Assembly: GCA_025506515.1 (NCBI GenBank)
Contig: CM046451.1
Coordinates: forward strand, 41,621,701-41,685,700
Reading direction: 5' to 3'
Length of the DNA: 64,000 nucleotides
Origin: Flaveria trinervia
Lineage: Eukaryota > Streptophyta > Magnoliopsida > Asterales > Asteraceae
The notes beneath the pieces are model-generated. The model was not told the origin of the DNA and did not search any database. It saw nothing but the letters and a program-made list of their open reading frames with translations. The translations under genes and the position numbers were made by a program. This document shows, piece after piece, positions 1 to 10,682 of this stretch (positions within the stretch are counted from its first letter, which is position 1; each line of letters opens with the position of its first letter).

Positions 1-399
1 ACGACTTGAATTAGAAACCATGTGATTAGGGTCACCAAAGCATGGCGTACAATGGTGTTGATGGGATTAAACATGCCGACTAAACATATGATGTTTAACC
101 GATCCCATAAGACTAGAAGTTGCAATAGGTTGCAATTGTCAAGTGTTGACTACCTTGTTAATTTAAATAATGGGATAAAGGTCACCTAACCATCATTTAA
201 ATGTAACGTTGGATTCTAGATTTTAATTGTTAATTGTCTATGAGACATTTAAGGGTATTAACGATTAAAATAAATTTATCAGAAATACTAAAATGAACTT
301 TGTCAATTATTGTAGTGATGACCGCTAACTATAACGCTACCACCCCGATCGTCCCTTCCCTATCACTAAGATCTATTCTCGAGAGGGATCGTCCTAACC
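1..399. other. Stretch upstream of COP-A gag, no gene
   Basis: AT-rich sequence that I take to be the leader or early gag of COP-A. No LTR end or primer binding site is seen. Gag-like translation starts only near 400. Confidence 0.4.
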
Positions 400-1195
400 A
401 TAATTACCTTATGGACTCAATTTTGAAACTTGAGAATCGTTCTCAAGAATGAGTAAAGGCCTATGTCCTTGACGATTCCATACCTCACCAACCAACGCTA
501 TTGATGTTAAGGCTTTTTGACAATTGGCTTAGGCACATTAAGGATTCTGTGCAAGTATCCTAATCATGTTGGGAATATGATTCCCGAACTCCAAAAGGGT
601 TTGGAGCATCATGGGGCATATGACATGATAATCTAGTTGAAGGAAATGTTCCTTCAACAAACTTTAGTAGATTGCTTCGTAACAGTTCGAGCACTTTATG
701 CATGTCACATGGAAGAAACCCAATCGATATCATCTTATATATTCTTAAGATGAAAAGCCACGATAGCCTCAAGATGCTTAACTATCCTGTCTCAAAGTAT
801 TTGGCCAAGGATTTGATCCTTGATTGCCTAACTAAAGGTTTGAGACATTCATAATAAACTGTAATATGAACGGGTGGGACAAGAGCATCGGTGAACTTCA
901 CGCAATGCTCGAAACAACCGAGGGAGGGATGGGTAGAGAGTTTCTACCTATTCTCTCGATCAATGAGGGAGGCTATAAGAAATGGTCAATCCCGATCCTA
1001 AGGCAATTATTGCCAAAGGAAATGAATACATCAAAGCAAAGGTTAAAGCGAAACCTCGAAAAACCTAAGCTTATGAAGCCTAAGGTAACGGAGAACGATC
1101 CATGCTTTGAGTATGGAGAGATAGGAAAATGAAAAGGAAATTTCCCTCCTATCTCAAGGAGTTGAAAGACAAGAGGGATGTTGGGCAAACCTCAA
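400..1195 (+). pseudogene. gag: COP-A gag remnant (copia type)
   Basis: Three-frame reading gives scattered copia gag blocks: AYVLDDSIP near 455, a LYACHMEE-like block near 690-715, NYPVSKYLAKDLILD near 780-830 and MNGWDKSIGELHAML at 866-910. A degenerate zinc-knuckle remnant (DPCFEYGEIGK, Cys to Tyr) follows at about 1100-1132. Gag forms the particle and packages RNA. No single frame survives and stops follow the blocks, for example at 852 and 1130. The block order is that of full copia gag, so decay is by point mutation and small indels, not large deletion. Confidence 0.8.
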
Positions 1196-1200
1196 ATACA

Positions 1201-1569
1201 ATTTCCATGATTCACACATTGTATTAAATGTCATTTCTTCAAACACATGGGTATTGGATACCGGATGTGAGACTCATACTTGCAATTGTTGCAAAGGGGT
1301 TCAAAAGAAATGTGCGCTTCAAGGAGGGAAACTCTATTTTGAGACTTTCAAATGGTTTGGAAGTTGTTCTCAAAACATTTTGTATGCACCTAGTTTGACT
1401 AGGAACATAATTAATGTTTCCTATTAAAACAATATGATCATGATTTAAAGTTTGTAAATAATGGTATTAAGTTTTATGGATGATGTATTTCATTTTAAGG
1501 ATATGCCATTTTAATGATATCCATGAATTGGTTCATGATAATTCGTCCTATAATAACTCATTATACACA
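1201..1569 (+). pseudogene. pol: COP-A protease and pre-integrase remnant
   Basis: An aspartic protease core WVLDTGCETHTC is read at about 1248-1283, with the catalytic Asp-Thr-Gly still present at 1257-1265. A block like the usual copia 'YVPxLTRNIISVS' follows at about 1380-1425 in another frame. The reading breaks off at the COP-B target site (1570-1574), and the integrase zinc region continues after 15235. Confidence 0.75.
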
Positions 1570-1574
1570 TTAAG
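1570..1574. repeat. Left target-site duplication of COP-B (TTAAG)
   Basis: TTAAG lies directly before the TGTTGG start of the COP-B LTR. The same five bases lie directly after the other LTR end at 15230-15234. Confidence 0.93.
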
Positions 1575-1680
1575 TGTTGGACCAAAAGAACCAATGAGCC
1601 AAGATCAGAAAACCTCTATGTCCCACATGGTATCACAACAACTGCTGAAAGCTTCATGAGCAGTTTGACAAAGTGCTGAA

Positions 1681-1800
1681 GACTTCAACAGCTGAAGAAC
1701 TAAAGTGCTAAAGTACAACAGCTGAAGAACACAAGTACTGAAGCTGAACAGCTGAAGAACACAAGTACTGAAGCTGAACAGCTGAAGAACACAAGTGCTG
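1681..1800 (+). repeat. Four 30-bp tandem units in COP-B U3
   Basis: Units start at 1681, 1711, 1741 and 1771, each with the core CAGCTGAAGAACACAAGTRC. The last two differ by a single base; the first is more diverged. This block lies in the part of the LTR missing from the 3' copy, so copy number cannot be compared within the element. Confidence 0.9.
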
Positions 1801-2254
1801 AAGCTGAAGTTCAAAGTACTGAAGTACAATAGCTGAAGAGTTTACAAGTACTGAAGATCAACAACTGATGTACAAAGTCTGAAGACAAAGACTGAAGACA
1901 TCAGCTGACGATATCTACTAAAGTCATCAGCTGATGAAACATCTGAAGTTCAAGTCTGAAGACCAAGTACTGAAGTTTCAGTAGTTTGTCACAACAGCTG
2001 AAGAATACTTCTTCAGTAGTTGTGATATCAGTAGTTTTATATTTTTAGTTTCAGTAGTTTTGTAAAACGACTGAAGAGCTTGTTCTTCAGTTGTTGTAGT
2101 TCAGTAGTTTTATGTTTTTCAGTAGTTATAACAACTGATAACACTTAGCATTTTTGTAAGGAGATGTCAACTGTTTGACATCTTCAGTAGTTGTGTTTCA
2201 GTTGTAATAAATCTGTTAGATGTCACTATCAAGTGACATCAGCAGACGTCACAT

Positions 2255-2268
2255 CTCTTATATAAGAG
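2255..2268 (+). promoter_or_regulatory. COP-B LTR promoter: palindromic TATA box
   Basis: CTCTTATATAAGAG is a perfect 14-bp palindrome containing TATATAA (2259-2265). The same 14 bases occur in the 3' LTR at 15019-15032. About 200 bp of R-U5 follow before the LTR end, which is a suitable place for the element's transcription start. Confidence 0.7.
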
Positions 2269-2469
2269 GTGTCGACCTAATTGTAATTGTGACATTCTGT
2301 TACCACGAAAGCGAATATTGAATGAAATATATTTGCAGAATTCTCTCTCTATAACCGTCTTTGTTCTTCATTGAATATCGTTTCGTTCTTGTGAATCGAC
2401 TAATTCATTGTTTGAATTCCGCTGCTATACTCTCAAATCAATCGAACATAGATCACTGATCCTAACAAG

Positions 2470-2482
2470 TGGTATCAGAGCT
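2470..2482 (+). other. COP-B primer binding site (initiator Met tRNA type)
   Basis: TGGTATCAGAGCT starts two bases after the LTR end. This is the standard plant PBS matching the 3' end of initiator tRNA-Met, used to prime minus-strand DNA. Confidence 0.92.
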
Positions 2483-2690
2483 GGTTAATCATTGATCGAT
2501 CTAACAATTGATCATTGAAACTGCTAATTGATATCTGTGTTTGATTGAATTAGCGTATTCGCAAGAACTGGTTATAGATTATTGAATTTCTGTCGCTTTC
2601 GTTCATTTATTTTGAGATCTTCTAGTTCAATTGGTTGTTGTGTTTTGTTCTAAAATTGGTTTAGCTTAATCGAATTTGATTGAATCAGAG

Positions 2691-3829
2691 ATGACGACTC
2701 CTTCTAATGATCCTCACAATACCGGTTCCTCAACCAAGCCTCCGATGCTGGTTAGGACCGAGTATAACATATGGCAACAAAGAATGCTTCATCACCTGTC
2801 TGTTAACAGTTTAGGTTGTTGGACATCTGTGGTACATGGACCACATAAGCCTATGGTGAACAATCCAGAAACCAATCAAATGGTTCCGAAGAAGAAGGAA
2901 CAATACTCTGATGAAGATCGGAAACTATTTGAGATTGATGCTAAAGCCCATGGAATTCTGGCCATGGCACTACCTAATGAAATCTATTCTGGGCTTATGC
3001 ATCATGAAACTGCTCATGATCTCTGGAATGCTCTGAAGGAACAATTCGGTGGCACAGATGAGGTCTTAGCAAACAATAGAGAAATCCTTGCCCAACAATA
3101 TGAGACATTCTCTCATAGGAAGGGTGAGACACTGAATCAACAGTTTGAGCGTTTTTCCTGCTTGATCTCTGAGCTGAAAATGGTGAAACAGGAATACACC
3201 AATAGCCAGATGAACAACAGGTTCCTCAGATCACTGCCTGAGAGATGGGACACATACACTATTGTCCTACGCTCCAGTGCAAATCTGGATGGCCTATCTC
3301 TCACCCAACTTCATGGGAAACTGCTTACATTTGAAAGAGAGATAGAGCAGAAGAGGAAACTGTCCTCATCAGGAAAGCTCACTGATGACTTTGTACCAGG
3401 GAATACTGCCTTGGTTGTCATGAGTCAGAATATGCTGCATCTGAAAGCAATTATGATGAGCATATTGATTTCTCTACAAATAGTTCTGATCATGCATTTG
3501 TTGGTATTGAGAGTCATTCTGGCAGTAATAGTGACAATCTATGCTTCATTATGGATGATCTGAAAGGAATAGCTGATGATGATCTAGAAGAGATGGATAT
3601 TCTGAGCCAAATGGCACTGATTAATATCAGATCTCAGAAGTTCTATAAGAGAACTGGCAGGAAATTTCTGGACTCTCTGGCAAAACAAAGTTGGTTTTGA
3701 CAAGAGTAAGTTGAGGTGTCACAAATGCCAAAGGCTAGGACACTTTGCAAGAGAGTGTAGATCAACTGGATCTAACTCTTCTGCACCCTTTGTGACTTTT
3801 CCTAGTACTAGTCCACAAAACAGAGGGTA
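2691..3829 (+). pseudogene. gag: COP-B gag, N-terminal part with first zinc knuckle
   Basis: The ATG at 2691 opens a frame that runs to 3563. It contains the copia gag core (UBN2-type): a W..W..M opening near residue 30, AHGILAMALP near residue 90, and an EILAQQYETFSHRKGE helix near residue 140. A frameshift at about 3425 moves the true frame, which then runs through an acidic stretch to about 3700, shifts again, and reaches a CCHC knuckle, CHKCQRLGHFAREC, at 3717-3758 (C-x2-C-x4-H-x4-C, intact). A stop follows at 3828. The core resembles the COP-C gag at 22710. Role: particle assembly and RNA packaging. Confidence 0.88.
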
Positions 3830-3896
3830 ACATCCTGCTGGTTCTGGTCATCATTCACATCCTAGATCTCCTGCATACTTTGTTCCCCAGGGTCAA

Positions 3897-5445
3897 ATGT
3901 CATATCCTTATCCCTGCTATTATATGCCTCACCAAATCCTGTTCAAGCTCCAATTGCACATCAACCATAAGCATTGCCTGAACCACAACCTTCCCAATCT
4001 CATCAACAAACTCAACCTCAACAACACAGCTTCTTCACCCCAGGAGTTGTTGACTGGAGCAGTTTACCAGATGACTTGTCTGGTCATGAACAACTATTCT
4101 CAGGTGCTGGTCAAATGGTGGTGAAAGTCCTTTGGAAATCTAGCTCTTATGGCTTTGGATTCTGCTGATACTTCATCCACTAATGCCTCTGCATCAAAGG
4201 TATCACAGGTATCCTCTGAGGCAAAAGCCAAATTATGTTCTGAACCATGCATAGCAGCATTTGCATCTATTAGAGAAGCAAATGTAGCTTTAATCAACAA
4301 GAACATTGAGCTAGAACAAATAATTTCCAAAAGCAAAGCTGAGTTTAAGTCTGTGCTTAATGATAAAAATGATGAGATTTACAAATGAAATGCCAAAAAC
4401 TGATGATAAGGCTAGGGAAGAGATACTTCTTGAGAAGTATAAATATCTCAAAGAAACCCTTGCAGTTACCCAGGTAGAGTGTGATAGATGGGTACAATCA
4501 TGCAAAGGTTTTGAAATGCTTCTTAGTAAGCAATCTGCTTCCAATGTGAAGTTGGCATTGGTTACAATCACACTGCTCACCTACAGATTTACTCCAAGAG
4601 CAGAGGTAGAATCTGATGGTGAGAGTAATAACCAATCCATCTCATCATGTGATCTACTTTCTGATACAGCACAATCAGAAGTAGAAGTCAGCATCAAGCC
4701 CTCTCAGAACCTATCAGCTGATGTTGATGGTTCAAATGCTGACACTCACATGATCAATGAGTTGATCAACTTAGGAGTTAATTCTGAAAGTCCTGAAAGG
4801 ACTAGAGAGCAAGATTTAACACCTGAAGTTCAAACTCCAACTACTGTCAGTACTGAAAAGAAGAAAACTGTCAGTAGAAAGAATTTGAAGGCTACTAAAG
4901 AGGAAGTCAAGAAAGCAAACAATGCTTCCAAAGCATTGAAGAGCAAGTCTCCAGTTGCTTCACCCTCTTTAGTTGATGATCAACCTAAGATGAAGAAGAA
5001 ACCATGTGAAGTATGTGGTTTGTTCAATCATCTTACAGATGATTGCTGGTACAAAAGAGGTTCCAAACTCAAACAAAAAGAAGAAATTAAAGAGAAAATG
5101 GTAAAAATGAAAACTGAGTTTGAGACCATATTTGTATCAGCAACATCAAATCCTGTAACCCTTAAGTCCTCAAAGAAATCCAAAAAGGAAGGGGTTAAAC
5201 AGGTGACAGCTGAGAGTGCTCAGAAGAAGAAGGTGCAACATAGGAACTTATCAAATTCCACTGGCAATGTGTCTGATGAGCTGAAAGCTTTATCACAAAA
5301 TCAGACACAGCTGGTTATGATGGTTCAACATCTATTGGGTAGAGTTAACCAATTAGATGCTCCTATGTTGAAACCACAGAAAAGGAGATCCAAGCAAAGG
5401 ATTCCTCTTCTTCACCATCTTCTTCCTCTCAAGCTGTTGTTATAA
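3897..5445 (+). pseudogene. gag: COP-B gag hinge: coiled coil and second zinc knuckle
   Basis: A Pro/Gln-rich stretch (3900-4050) leads into helical, Glu/Lys-rich sequence at 4149-4560 with coiled-coil character (IELEQIISKSKAEFKSVL, then ILLEKYKYLKETL after a frameshift near 4385). An acidic, Ser-rich region follows. A second intact CCHC knuckle, CEVCGLFNHLTDDC, lies at 5005-5046, then a Lys-rich tail. A long hinge between gag and protease is typical of Sirevirus-type copia elements. The frame from about 4385 to 5445 is open for about 350 codons, the longest open stretch in COP-B. Confidence 0.75.
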
Positions 5446-5473
5446 CCTGTTAGTTTACCATCTGTTGATGAGA

Positions 5474-5881
5474 CCAGGCCCAAAACCAAAAAGGTTTGGG
5501 TCTCTAAAACTAACTGATTGTTTATTATTGCAGGGTTCTCCAACATGCCAAAGTAGCATCTGGTATGTAGACAGTGGGGGATCTATGCACATGACTGGGA
5601 ACAGTTCTCTTCTTCATGACTACTCTCAAGGAAAGAAGGGCTTTGTTTCTTTTGGCAATGATGCTAGGGGTTACATCATTGGAAATGGCTTTGTCTCCAA
5701 TGGAGAAATCAAGTTTGATGATGTTAATCATGTGGAAAATCTCAAGTACAATCTCTTGAGTGTCAGTCAAATGTGTGATAAAGGCCATGTTGCTCTTTTC
5801 ACCAGTCAGAACTGTAGGATTCTGTCATCCAAAGTTTTGCATTTGATTGATAAGGTGTTGGTGATGATCACACTCTCCTGA
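5474..5881 (+). pseudogene. pol: COP-B protease
   Basis: The aspartic protease core WYVDSGGSMHMTG starts at 5561, with catalytic Asp-Ser-Gly at 5570-5578. The usual Cys after DSG is Gly here. The block NLKYNLLSVSQMCD near 5740-5780 is the conserved pre-integrase segment. The frame closes at 5879-5881, after which integrase continues in another frame. Role: cleaves the gag-pol polyprotein. Confidence 0.88.
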
Positions 5882-5901
5882 GAGCCAACAGGACAGGAAG
5901 A

Positions 5902-7140
5902 GTGTATGCCTTAGATCTTTCCAAGAAAATAGATCTAAGAGGCAATCCTTGCCTATTTTCCAAAGCCTCTTCTCAAGAATCTAAACTGTGGCACAGAAGA
6001 CTGGGTCATGTTAATTTCAAAAACATGAATCAGCTTACCCACAATAGTTTAGTCAGAGGCTTACCAATAAAGGAGTTCCACTGTGATGAAACCTGCACTG
6101 CTTGTTTAAAAGGAAAATAGCACAAAGTCTCATTCCCTCCTATTGAAGAGCCTAAGTCCACTGCTTGCTTGCAATTACTGCATATGGATCTATTTGGTCC
6201 TGTGAGAGTAATGAGCATGGCAAAGAAGAAATACTGTCTGGTAATTATGGATGATTACTCCAGATTTGTATGGACTTTCTTTCTACATTCAAAGGATGAG
6301 GTGCTCAGAAGATTATTCACTTTGTGTTGTATATTGAGAAGCAGTATTCCCTTCCAGTCAAGTGTATTAGGAGTGACAATGGAACTGAATTCAGAAATCA
6401 TACACTTGATGACTTCTATCTTTCAAAGGGAATCAAAAGGCAGTTTAGCATCCCAAGGACTCCAGAACAAAAGGAGTAGTGGAGAGAAAGAATAGGACCC
6501 TCATTGAAGCCGTAAGGTCCATGCTGGTTGACTCTGGTTTGCCACTGACCTTTGGGCTGAAGCTGTTAACACAGCTTGCTATGTGCAAAATAGAGTATTA
6601 GTAAATCAGAGGTTGATGAAGACTCCATATGAAGTTCTCCATCACTTGGCTCCTCTAATTTCATTTTTCAGAGCATTTGGTGTCCCTGTTTTATTCTCAA
6701 CACAAAGGATCAACTCCATAAATTTGATCCTAAGGTGGATGCAGGGTATTTTGTTGGTTATTCATCTACATGCAAGGCATACAGAGTCTTCAACTGCCGA
6801 ACAAAGATAGTTGAAGAGACTTTGCATGTGAAGTTTAATGAATCTCCTTTGGACAAGATTCCACAAAACCCTGTGGAGTTGTTTGATTTGGACATACTGC
6901 ATATGTTCCTTATCAACCTCCAGCTGTTGCAGATCCTGTGGATAAATCATCTTCTGCAGCATGTCTTCCACCTGGTAGGATTGATGATGATGATGATAAT
7001 ATCAATACTCACCTATTCAAGTTTAGTGACCAACTGCCTGTGTCTGCTAAATTTGATGTTCCTGTAGCTTCAGCAGTTCCATCCATAACAAATGCTGATG
7101 AGATCTCTGTTTCCTACATCTTTTGAGTTACCATCTAATT
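5902..7140 (+). pseudogene. pol: COP-B integrase
   Basis: The HHCC zinc domain lies at about 5985-6117 (LWHRRLGH...CTACLKGK). It is followed by a TAG at 6118. The catalytic core begins at 6169 with MDLFGPV (first Asp at 6187-6189). The second Asp block SDNGTEF is at about 6370-6390 in another frame, and the third (the Glu of an NGVVER-type block) is near 6465-6490, spoiled by a one-base loss and a TAG. The C-terminal part (6583-6830) is frame-shuffled but recognisable (a GYSSTCKAYRVFN-like block near 6755). The rest, to 7140, is the acidic linker to RT. Role: inserts element DNA into the genome. Confidence 0.85.
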
Positions 7141-7141
7141 C

Positions 7142-8190
7142 TTGGTTCAAGAGTCTACATCAACATCTGCTGCTGCTGAAGGTTCTACAAACACTTGCAC
7201 AGATCTCATTGTTTATCAAGAACTGAAGAATCACCCCATGTCTCAAATTATTGGTGATATCAATGCTGGTGTTTCAACAAGAAGTCAATTGTCTAACTTC
7301 TGCTTCTATGCTCTCTTCATCAGTCAGCTAGAGCCAAAGAACTACCATGTTGCTTTGAGGGACAATGGATGGGTTGAAGCTATGCAGCTTGAGCTACTTC
7401 AGTTCAAGAAACAGCAAGTGTGGGAACTGGTTCCTCTTCCCCCAGGTAAGTGTGCAATAGGCACTAAATGGATGTTTAGGAACAAAACTGATGAAAATGG
7501 GCTTATTGTTAAGAACAAGGCTAGACTGGTTGTACAGGGGTTTTTACAAGAAGAAGGTATTGACTATGATGAAACCTTTGCCCCTGTAGCCAGACTAGAG
7601 GCAATCAGATTGTTCTTAGCCTATGCTGCATTCCACAATCTTAAAGTTTTTCAAATGGATGTCAAAAGTGCCTTTTTTTATGGTAAAATAAAGGAAGAAG
7701 TTTATGTGTGTCAACCACCAGGCTTTGAGGATAATAAACATCCTGAATGGGTGTATAAACTTGATAAGGCTCTTTATGGGTTGAAACAAGCTCCTAGAGC
7801 CTGGTATGAGACACTCTTACTTTTCTTCTTAAGAATAATTTCACTAGAGGCTCCATTGATAAAACTTTGTTTATTAAGAAGGTGGATCAGCATAAGCTAC
7901 TTGTTCAGATTTATTGATGATATTATTTTTGCATCCTCTGATCCCCAGTTGTGTGATGATTTTACAACATTAATGAAAAAGAGGTTTGATATGAGTGCAA
8001 TGGGAGAATTACAGTTCTTTCTAGGCTTGCAAATCAACAAAAGGCTGATGGAACTTTATTCATCAGTCAAAATATACAAAAGATCTTTTGAATAAGTTTG
8101 ATTTACAAAACTGTAAGCCCTGTTCTACTCCCATGTGCAACACCACACAAATGGATGCTGATCAGAAAGGTAAAGCTGTTGATGAAACGC
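7142..8190 (+). pseudogene. pol: COP-B reverse transcriptase
   Basis: The open frame from 7142 carries the copia RT blocks: GTKWMFRNKTDENG near 7460, ARLVVQGFLQEEGIDY near 7520, TFAPVARLEAIR near 7580, QMDVKSAFFYGKI near 7655 (first catalytic Asp) and LYGLKQAPRAWY near 7775. The catalytic YVDD motif reads FIDD at 7910-7921, with both Asp present. A short frame-disturbed patch lies just before it (7810-7900). The block MGELQFFLGLQI at about 8000 precedes the next frameshift near 8090. The block order and wording fit Sirevirus RT. Confidence 0.92.
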
Positions 8191-8197
8191 TTTACAG

Positions 8198-8844
8198 ATG
8201 TATGATGGGTCCTTGATGTATTTAACAGCTTCTAGACCAGATATTATGTTTGCTACATGTGTTTGTGCTAGATTTCAGGCTGCTCCTAAAGAGTCTCATT
8301 TGATTGCAGTCAAGAGAATCTTTAGATATTTGCAAGTACACAATCTCTGGGTTATGGTATTCCACTGGACACTCTTGCAAATTAGTTGCTTTTTCAGATA
8401 GTGACTATGCAGGGTGCAAGTTAACTAGAAAGTCAACTTCTGGTGGTTGTCAACCTAGGCAACTGTTTGATTTCTTGGCAGAGTAAGAAACAAACATCTG
8501 TTGCTACATCAACTGCTGAGCCGAGTACATTGCTGCTGCAAGTTGTACTCTCAGGTACTCTGGCTTCAGAACCAACTTTGGATTATGGCATTACAGAGAC
8601 TAAGACTCCATTATTAATGGATAGTGCTTCAGCTCTGTGTATTGTCAAAAATCCAGTCCAGCACTCTAGGACCAAACATATAGAGATCAGACATCATTTT
8701 ATTCGGGATTGCTTTGAAAAAGGTCTGATTGATCCTAAGTTTGTGCCTAGTGCTGATGAGCTTGCAGATATTTTTACTAAGCCTTTGGATAGTTCTACTT
8801 TCCAAAATCTTGTGTTAAGGCTTGGTATGCTGCAGCTAGAATAA
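8198..8844 (+). pseudogene. pol: COP-B RNase H and pol end
   Basis: Three overlapping frames give YLTASRPDIMFA near 8215, FSDSDYAGCKLTRKSTSGG near 8395-8450 (catalytic Asp block), a decayed SKKQTSVATSTAE block near 8485, HIEIRHHFIRD near 8678 and the copia pol terminus DELADIFTKPL near 8755. The last frame ends at TAA 8842-8844. Frameshifts fall near 8330 and 8450. Role: removes the RNA strand during reverse transcription. Confidence 0.9.
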
Positions 8845-9212
8845 GTGACAACTACTGATGATTTCAGTACTAATTACTGGTGATCATTGGTACCCGTCAC
8901 ATATATGTACTGATGAGTCCTTTCACCTTCAGTAGTTTTATAATACTGATGGCTAAATGCCTCACAAGTACTGAAGTACTTTATCTGTTCCAAACTATTG
9001 ATGTAGTTACAACTACTGAAATCAGTACAAACAGATAAGTACTAACGTCCTATGAAACACCTGAAAAGCAGATGCAAAGTCTGATGAGTAAGTGTTGAGG
9101 ACAGTATGAAACAACTGAAAGGCTATGAATTGACGAAAACTACTGAAGAGAACTCTCTTTTCAGTTGTTTCTCCAACTGTTGTTTCATTTTAAACAACTG
9201 AAGCAAAACCAT
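8845..9212 (+). other. Spacer between COP-B pol and hairpin array
   Basis: No gene. It holds scattered words ACTACTGATG, CAGTAGTTTTA and AAGTACTGAAGTAC, which also make up the COP-B LTR U3. Inverted pairs appear near 9137-9170. It grades into the regular array that follows. Confidence 0.7.
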
Positions 9213-9495
9213 GTCTTCAGTAGTTTTAAACTACTGATGACTAATACCAAGTCTTCAGCTGTTTACAACAACTGATGACAAAACCACTGTCTTCAGTAGT
9301 TTCACAACTACTGATGCCAAACACCAGTCCTCAGTTGTTTCATCATCTGAAGTCAAAACCACGGCTTTCAGTAGTTTTCTAACTACTGATGCCTAACACC
9401 ACGACTTCAGCTGTTTCAACGTCTGAAAGGGTAATACCATGTCAACAGTCGTTTAAAACTACTGATGACTAACACCACATCCTTCAGTCGTTTTC
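9213..9495 (+). repeat. About 38-bp tandem array of imperfect hairpins (8 units)
   Basis: Units begin at about 9213, 9251, 9289, 9327, 9364, 9403, 9441 and 9479, a period of 36-39 bp. The left arm has the form GTCTTCAGTAGTTT and the right arm the form AAACTACTGATGAC, joined by 1-5 bases. Pairing is 13/14 in unit 1 and 12/14 in unit 7; units 4, 6 and 8 are weaker. Units are separated by short tracts such as TAATACCAA or CAAACACCA. The arms use the same words as the COP-B LTR U3. The array lies directly upstream of a TATA box at 9509. Confidence 0.88.
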
Positions 9496-9508
9496 TAACC
9501 CGTACCCT

Positions 9509-9516
9509 ATAAATAT
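9509..9516 (+). promoter_or_regulatory. TATA box before the COP-B extra ORF
   Basis: TATAAATA lies 13 bp after the hairpin array and 70 bp before the aORF ATG at 9587. That spacing would place a start site near 9540 and leave a leader of about 45 bases. No splice acceptor is seen before the ATG. I infer an internal promoter driving the extra ORF; direct evidence is lacking. Confidence 0.5.
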
Positions 9517-9586
9517 CCCTGACCTAATCCATCAAAGCTTCATCTTCTTCAAACCTAACGTTCCTCTCCAAAATTCTCTCTTCTAA

Positions 9587-10677
9587 ATGGCGTCCATGCA
9601 AATCAAACCGCGACACAACTGTGTAGCTTACCTTACTAAATCGCCAGTCTGGGCTAAGTTCGATACTGCTATCGATCTTATGGTCCAATCACAATACAAA
9701 ACGGCATTCTTCTCAATCCCATCCTACATGCCGAATCCCTCAAACAGTTTTGGATGAACGCCACCATCACCACTGGGGAGAACAACCACACATCTCCGGT
9801 CGGTCGTCAACAACAAAGAAGTGGTCATCACTCCCGAAATACTTCGCCAAACTCTACATCTCGATGATGCCATTTCTCCTGCTGGATATCCCAAGGGCAC
9901 AACTGATCTATCCTTTGCCCATCATGGATATCAGGGCAACCTTAGTGCCTCCACTTATAATGAAGAAACATTTCCATGACGCTGAACGCCTAATTTTTCA
10001 CATGGTAAATGTCTGTTTGGCTCCTAAGACTTCGTCTTGGGATCAAATGTCTACGAAGTGGCAGTAGGTAATGTATTCTATTCTTGAGCAACAGCCTTTA
10101 AAATTTTTCAGAAATAATATTTTCAGAGCTCAAGGATATGGCTCAAAAACTAACTGCTAACCGTTGGATATTATATCCACGATTCAATGGCCATAATTAC
10201 AAACCAGCTTCACGCTGAGGGACTTGTTGGCTGGGAGTCCCTGCTACGACTGTTTTGCCTGAAGTATACTCCGGCACAACTCTGACCACACACTCAAATT
10301 GGCTGCCAAGCTGCGAAAAACCACGCAGCTGGAACCACAGCCACCACCTCCAATCAAAAGTCCCCACCAAACCCACCAAAAAGAAACCCAAAACGGCTAC
10401 TCAGGGAAATGAGTCCCCTGAGGATGCCCCTGCAACACAAACGCAGGAGATATCCACTGGTCATAACCCCTAGTGGATATAAGGACTCTTCCAGCCATAG
10501 CCGCTCAGGATTCCTCTCAACAGGAGCCTGCAGCAACCACAAAAGGGGTACCCACACATCTGGGATCTTCCTCACTTGAGGGGATTGCATTGAAGAGCAC
10601 CATCCTCCCCAGGTGCACACTGCTTCTATCCATTCACCCCATGCAACCGCCCCCCAAAGCCCACATTGCTTGTTGCA
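9587..10677 (+). pseudogene. COP-B extra ORF (aORF), N-terminal part
   Basis: The ATG at 9587 starts a 56-codon frame ending at TGA 9755-9757. The family opening is visible: NCVAYLTKSP near residue 11, and AIDLMVQSQYKTAFFSIPS near residue 28. Shifted frames continue with VVNNKEVVITPEILRQTLHLDDA (9805-9880), FHMVNVCLAPKTSSWDQM (9996-10050) and ANRWILYPRF (10159-10190). The same order (short-word opening, TV-type block, HMxxxCLxxKxxxWD, YPRF) occurs in COP-C at 43818-44450. I recall this family from Asteraceae retrotransposon annotations as a post-pol ORF of unknown function. A Pro/Thr-rich tail follows, to the SOLO-1 insertion. No signal peptide or membrane segment is apparent. Confidence 0.72.
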
Positions 10678-10682
10678 CAAGT
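10678..10682. repeat. Left target-site duplication of SOLO-1 (CAAGT)
   Basis: CAAGT precedes the LTR edge TGTAAGGCC. The same five bases follow the other edge at 12569-12573. Confidence 0.93.

Larger units (their letters stand above)
1575..2467 (+). repeat. COP-B 5' LTR
   Basis: 893 bp, starting TGTTGGACC and ending ATCCTAACA, followed directly by a primer binding site. The same end sequence recurs at 15221-15229. The U3 part is built of short words such as CAGCTGAAG and CTTCAGTAGTT that form inverted pairs, for example arms at 1990-2005 and 2009-2024 with two mismatches in 16. A TATA motif lies at 2259-2265. Confidence 0.93.

Noticed and set aside
1605..1829. Repetitive 74-codon minus-strand frame
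   Set aside because: It is only the reverse reading of the 30-bp LTR tandem repeat.
9213..9495. CRISPR-like regular array
   Set aside because: The 38-bp units are themselves degenerate hairpins without unique spacers, and the context is a plant retrotransposon.
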